A program made the position numbers and the translations under genes. Source: an uncultured Candidatus Saccharibacteria bacterium (GTDB lineage: Bacteria; Patescibacteriota; Saccharimonadia; Saccharimonadales; Saccharimonadaceae). Taken from it: DNA of 23,266 nucleotides. Below the pieces are notes generated by a model, which did no database searches, was not told where the DNA came from, and saw only the letters and a list, made by a program, of their open reading frames with translations. This document shows positions 20,826 through 23,266 of this stretch, one piece after another; within the stretch, counting starts at the first letter, position 1; every line of letters begins with the position of its first letter. The stretch is from NCBI GenBank assembly GCA_947306315.1, contig CAMZGF010000003.1, positions 1-23,266 of the forward strand, read 5' to 3'.

Positions 20826-22859
20826 ATGCCAAAATTTGAATTAGTATCGAAGTACCAGCCAACCGGCGATCAGCCGCAGGCAATCAAACAACTCACTGAA
20901 GGCCTTAAAAATGGCGAGCGTGAGCAAACTTTGCTTGGTGTCACTGGTTCTGGTAAAACTTTTACGATGGCGAACATCATTCAAAATGTTCAGAAGCCAA
21001 CGCTTATTTTGGCGCACAATAAAACTCTTGCAGCTCAGCTTTACTCTGAATTTCGTGAATTCTTCCCGAAAAATGAAGTCCATTATTTCGTTTCATACTT
21101 CGATTATTATCAGCCGGAAGCCTACATCGCTTCGACCGATACTTATATCGAAAAAGACTCTGCGATTAATGAGGAAATCGACCGCCTTCGCCACGCTGCG
21201 ACAGTTAGTCTTTTAACTCGTCCGGATACGATTATTGTCGCGTCGGTTTCATGTATTTATGGTATTGGTTCGCCAGATCACTATACCGAGATGTCCCTCC
21301 CACTCATTAAAAAAGATGGTAAGTGGGAACTTATGGGTACAAAATACCCAACCTTAGCTAATTCAAGAACTCAATCTGAAGATTCTTTGTCTCAAACAAA
21401 CTTTATAATTTATCTCGTTGCGATGCAATATCACAGAAACGATCTTGCGTTTGAACGCGGTAATTTCCGTGTAATGGGCGATACAATTGACCTATTCCCA
21501 GCAAATGGAGAAATTGCCTATCGTTTTGAGTTTGGCTTTGACAATCTTGAGGCAGTAAAAATTATCGATCCTCTAACTGCTGAAGTTCTCGAAAAACCAG
21601 ACCAGATTCACATTTTTCCAAATACTCACTACGCCACTCCAAAAGACGAACTTGATCGTGCACTTGAAACTATTAAGGTCGAGTTTGATGAACGCTTGAA
21701 ATTCTTTGAAGACCACAATAAATTCCTTGAAGCACAGCGTCTAAGTCAGCGCACGAAGTATGATCTCGAAATGTTAAAAGAAACTGGTTTTGTGAAGGGA
21801 ATTGAAAACTATTCACGCCATCTCGATGGTCGCAAAGCTGGCGAACCGCCTGCAACTCTCCTCGACTTCTTCCCGAAAGATTTTCTCTTGCTTGTCGATG
21901 AATCGCATATGACCTTGCCTCAGGTACGTGGTATGTATAACGGCGACCACGCAAGAAAAGAAACGCTTGTCGAATACGGTTTCCGTTTGCCTAGCGCGCT
22001 CGATAATCGCCCACTTACTTTCTGGGAGTTCCAGGATCATATAAAACAGGCAATTTATGTCTCAGCAACACCTGGTGACTATGAACTTCAACATAGCCCA
22101 AAGCCTGCCGAACAGGTTATTCGTCCAACCGGACTACTTGATCCAGAAATTGAGGTTAGAAAAACTGAAGGTCAAATTGATGATTTAATAGAAGAAATCG
22201 ACCGTCGCATCGCTAAGGGTCAGCGCACGCTTGTTACTACTCTCACGAAACGTATGGCAGAAGATCTTTCTGAGCACTTAAAAGATCGCGATGTGAAGAC
22301 GGCCTATATTCATTCCGATATTGACACATTGGAACGTGGCGACATTCTTCGCGATCTTCGCACTGGCGTTTATGACGTGCTTGTTGGTATTAACCTCCTT
22401 CGTGAAGGTCTCGATCTTCCTGAAGTTTCTCTCGTTGCAATTCTTGATGCCGATAAGGAAGGCTTCCTTCGCTCTGAATCTGCGCTTATCCAGACAATCG
22501 GTCGTGCCGCACGCCATGTTGAAGGCCATGTGATTATGTATGCTGATAATATTACTGAGTCAATGGAGCGTGCGATTACCGAAACAAATCGTCGTCGTGA
22601 AATTCAGCAGGACTACAATAAAAAACATAATATTACTCCAAAATCTGTTGAAAAAGAAATTAGTCAGGGTCTTCGTGCAATCATTCCAGAGAAAGAAAAA
22701 GAGAATAAACTCGATCTTAGAAAAGTCCCGACCGAAGAGATTCCAAAGCTCGTCAAAGAACTCGAGAGCCAGATGCGCCTTGCGGCTGCAAATCTTGATT
22801 TCGAGAAAGCTGCCGACCTTCGTGACTTGATTGAGAAAATTAAAAACGAGGGAAAATAA
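20826..22859 (+). CDS. uvrB: Excinuclease ABC subunit UvrB
   Basis: UvrB is the damage-verification helicase of nucleotide excision repair, working with UvrA, UvrC and UvrD. The 677-residue protein is full length. Walker A GVTGSGKT is at 38-45. The Tyr-rich beta-hairpin that clamps DNA lies within YFDYYQPEAYIASTDTYIEK (from about 90). The DESH box is near 358 (VDESHMTLPQVRGMYNGD), followed by YVSATPGDYE and motif VI QTIGRAARHVEGHVIMYAD. The C-terminal UVR domain (about 638-675, LESQMRLAAANLDFEKAADLRD) binds UvrC. GTG at 20820 is two codons upstream and also in frame. ATG 20826 is preferred because AAAGGG lies 5 nt upstream. Confidence 0.96.
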   Translation: MPKFELVSKYQPTGDQPQAIKQLTEGLKNGEREQTLLGVTGSGKTFTMANIIQNVQKPTLILAHNKTLAAQLYSEFREFFPKNEVHYFVSYFDYYQPEAYIASTDTYIEKDSAINEEIDRLRHAATVSLLTRPDTIIVASVSCIYGIGSPDHYTEMSLPLIKKDGKWELMGTKYPTLANSRTQSEDSLSQTNFIIYLVAMQYHRNDLAFERGNFRVMGDTIDLFPANGEIAYRFEFGFDNLEAVKIIDPLTAEVLEKPDQIHIFPNTHYATPKDELDRALETIKVEFDERLKFFEDHNKFLEAQRLSQRTKYDLEMLKETGFVKGIENYSRHLDGRKAGEPPATLLDFFPKDFLLLVDESHMTLPQVRGMYNGDHARKETLVEYGFRLPSALDNRPLTFWEFQDHIKQAIYVSATPGDYELQHSPKPAEQVIRPTGLLDPEIEVRKTEGQIDDLIEEIDRRIAKGQRTLVTTLTKRMAEDLSEHLKDRDVKTAYIHSDIDTLERGDILRDLRTGVYDVLVGINLLREGLDLPEVSLVAILDADKEGFLRSESALIQTIGRAARHVEGHVIMYADNITESMERAITETNRRREIQQDYNKKHNITPKSVEKEISQGLRAIIPEKEKENKLDLRKVPTEEIPKLVKELESQMRLAAANLDFEKAADLRDLIEKIKNEGK

Positions 22860-22867
22860 ATATAGCT

Positions 22868-22895
22868 AAAACCCCGCTATGTAGCGGGGTTATTG
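22868..22895. terminator. bidirectional terminator between uvrB and the convergent gene
   Basis: AACCCCGCT, loop ATGT, AGCGGGGTT: a 9-bp GC-rich inverted repeat between two converging stop codons. It has an A-rich stretch on one side and a TTATTGTT tract on the other, so it can serve both strands. Confidence 0.8.
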
Positions 22896-23266
22896 TTAGA
22901 CTTTTTTGATTGCGATGCCGACTAGGCTAATTAGTGAGACTAAGCTAACCACAAGTACTGGAGTGTTGTAGTCTTCTGATACAGAATCATTATCTTTAAT
23001 TACGATACCGGAATCTGGAGAAGAAATGGAATTGTTATCTTCAGTAGGCTCGTCTACATCTTCAGGTCCATCAACTGATGGAATGTAAGTATTGAAAACC
23101 GCTAGGAGGGGATCACTTTCTTCGCCATCATCATCGACAGCTCCGAAGATACAGGCAAATCCTTCGACTTGGGTTTCTGGAAGATCAATAGGAATTCCTA
23201 GATTGGATGACGATGTTGGGGGGGTTAAATCTAGGTAGTTAGTATAGACAGGATCGCTACCAAGTG
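22896..23266 (-). CDS. C-terminal part of a surface-anchored protein (start outside window)
   Basis: A frame open on the minus strand runs from the window edge to a TAA at 22896-22898, giving 123 complete codons including the stop. The visible part is a Pro/Thr/Ser-rich region, a segment with VEGFACIFGAVDDDGEESDP, then a strongly acidic stretch (SVDGPEDVDEPTEDNNS). SSPDSG follows about 18 residues before a hydrophobic helix (PVLVVSLVSLISLVGIAI), and the protein ends in KKV. Acidic spacer, hydrophobic helix and short basic end are the hallmark of a C-terminally anchored wall or membrane surface protein. The PDSG may be a degenerate sorting motif. No known domain is recognised and the N-terminal region is not visible. 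Confidence 0.75.
   Translation of the reverse strand, partial: LGSDPVYTNYLDLTPPTSSSNLGIPIDLPETQVEGFACIFGAVDDDGEESDPLLAVFNTYIPSVDGPEDVDEPTEDNNSISSPDSGIVIKDNDSVSEDYNTPVLVVSLVSLISLVGIAIKKV

Overview
The window reads like the chromosome of a Candidatus Saccharibacteria (TM7) or closely related Patescibacteria/CPR organism. The evidence is compact AT-rich DNA with very short intergenic gaps, CPR-style membrane and surface proteins (FISUMP domain, baseplate-J-like membrane protein, DUF5684-like and DUF2975-like proteins, LPxTG-like tails), and lineage-typical versions of housekeeping genes. All genes are open under the standard bacterial code. UGA occurs only once, as the rsmD stop, which argues against the UGA=Gly code of Gracilibacteria/SR1. 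The taxonomic assignment is inference, because no rRNA is present.

Layout. 1-1131: a CDF cation transporter with an unusual basic N-terminal tail. 1221-2330: nusA as a stand-alone transcription unit with its own promoter, leader hairpin and terminator. 2401-4458: an FtsA-like ATPase followed by a DUF2975-like membrane protein. 4464-4500: a bidirectional terminator facing a minus-strand operon (7081 to 4492) of a soluble PAS histidine kinase, a lone receiver domain and an RsuA/RluB-type pseudouridine synthase. 7142-11563: a divergently transcribed cell-envelope operon of a baseplate-J-like membrane protein, a RuvX-MltG fusion and a LysM-CHAP hydrolase. 11624-13024: obg. 13088-14359: a FISUMP surface protein. 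14408-15091: trmD. 15139-15281: a promoter- and terminator-bounded candidate structured small RNA. 15297-18676: recG, a zinc-dependent phospholipase-C-like protein and rsmD. 18747-19118: a small protein with an MPKTG sorting-type tail. 19167-19994: a DUF5684-like membrane protein. 20047-22859: an SDR oxidoreductase and uvrB. 22896-23266: the 3' end of a surface-anchored protein on the minus strand.

Themes. Translation and RNA maturation (nusA, obg, trmD, rsmD, pseudouridine synthase), DNA repair (recG, uvrB, RuvX domain) and envelope biogenesis (MltG, CHAP, FtsA-like, surface proteins) are interleaved. Most promoters have an extended -10 (TGnTATAAT or TGnTAAAAT) 6-19 nt upstream of the start codon. 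Many mRNAs are therefore probably leaderless or nearly so, whereas downstream operon genes often carry Shine-Dalgarno sites.

The most noteworthy items are the unassigned small RNA upstream of recG, the single-ORF RuvX-MltG fusion, and the leaderless-promoter architecture. No tRNA, rRNA, CRISPR array, insertion sequence or prophage was seen.
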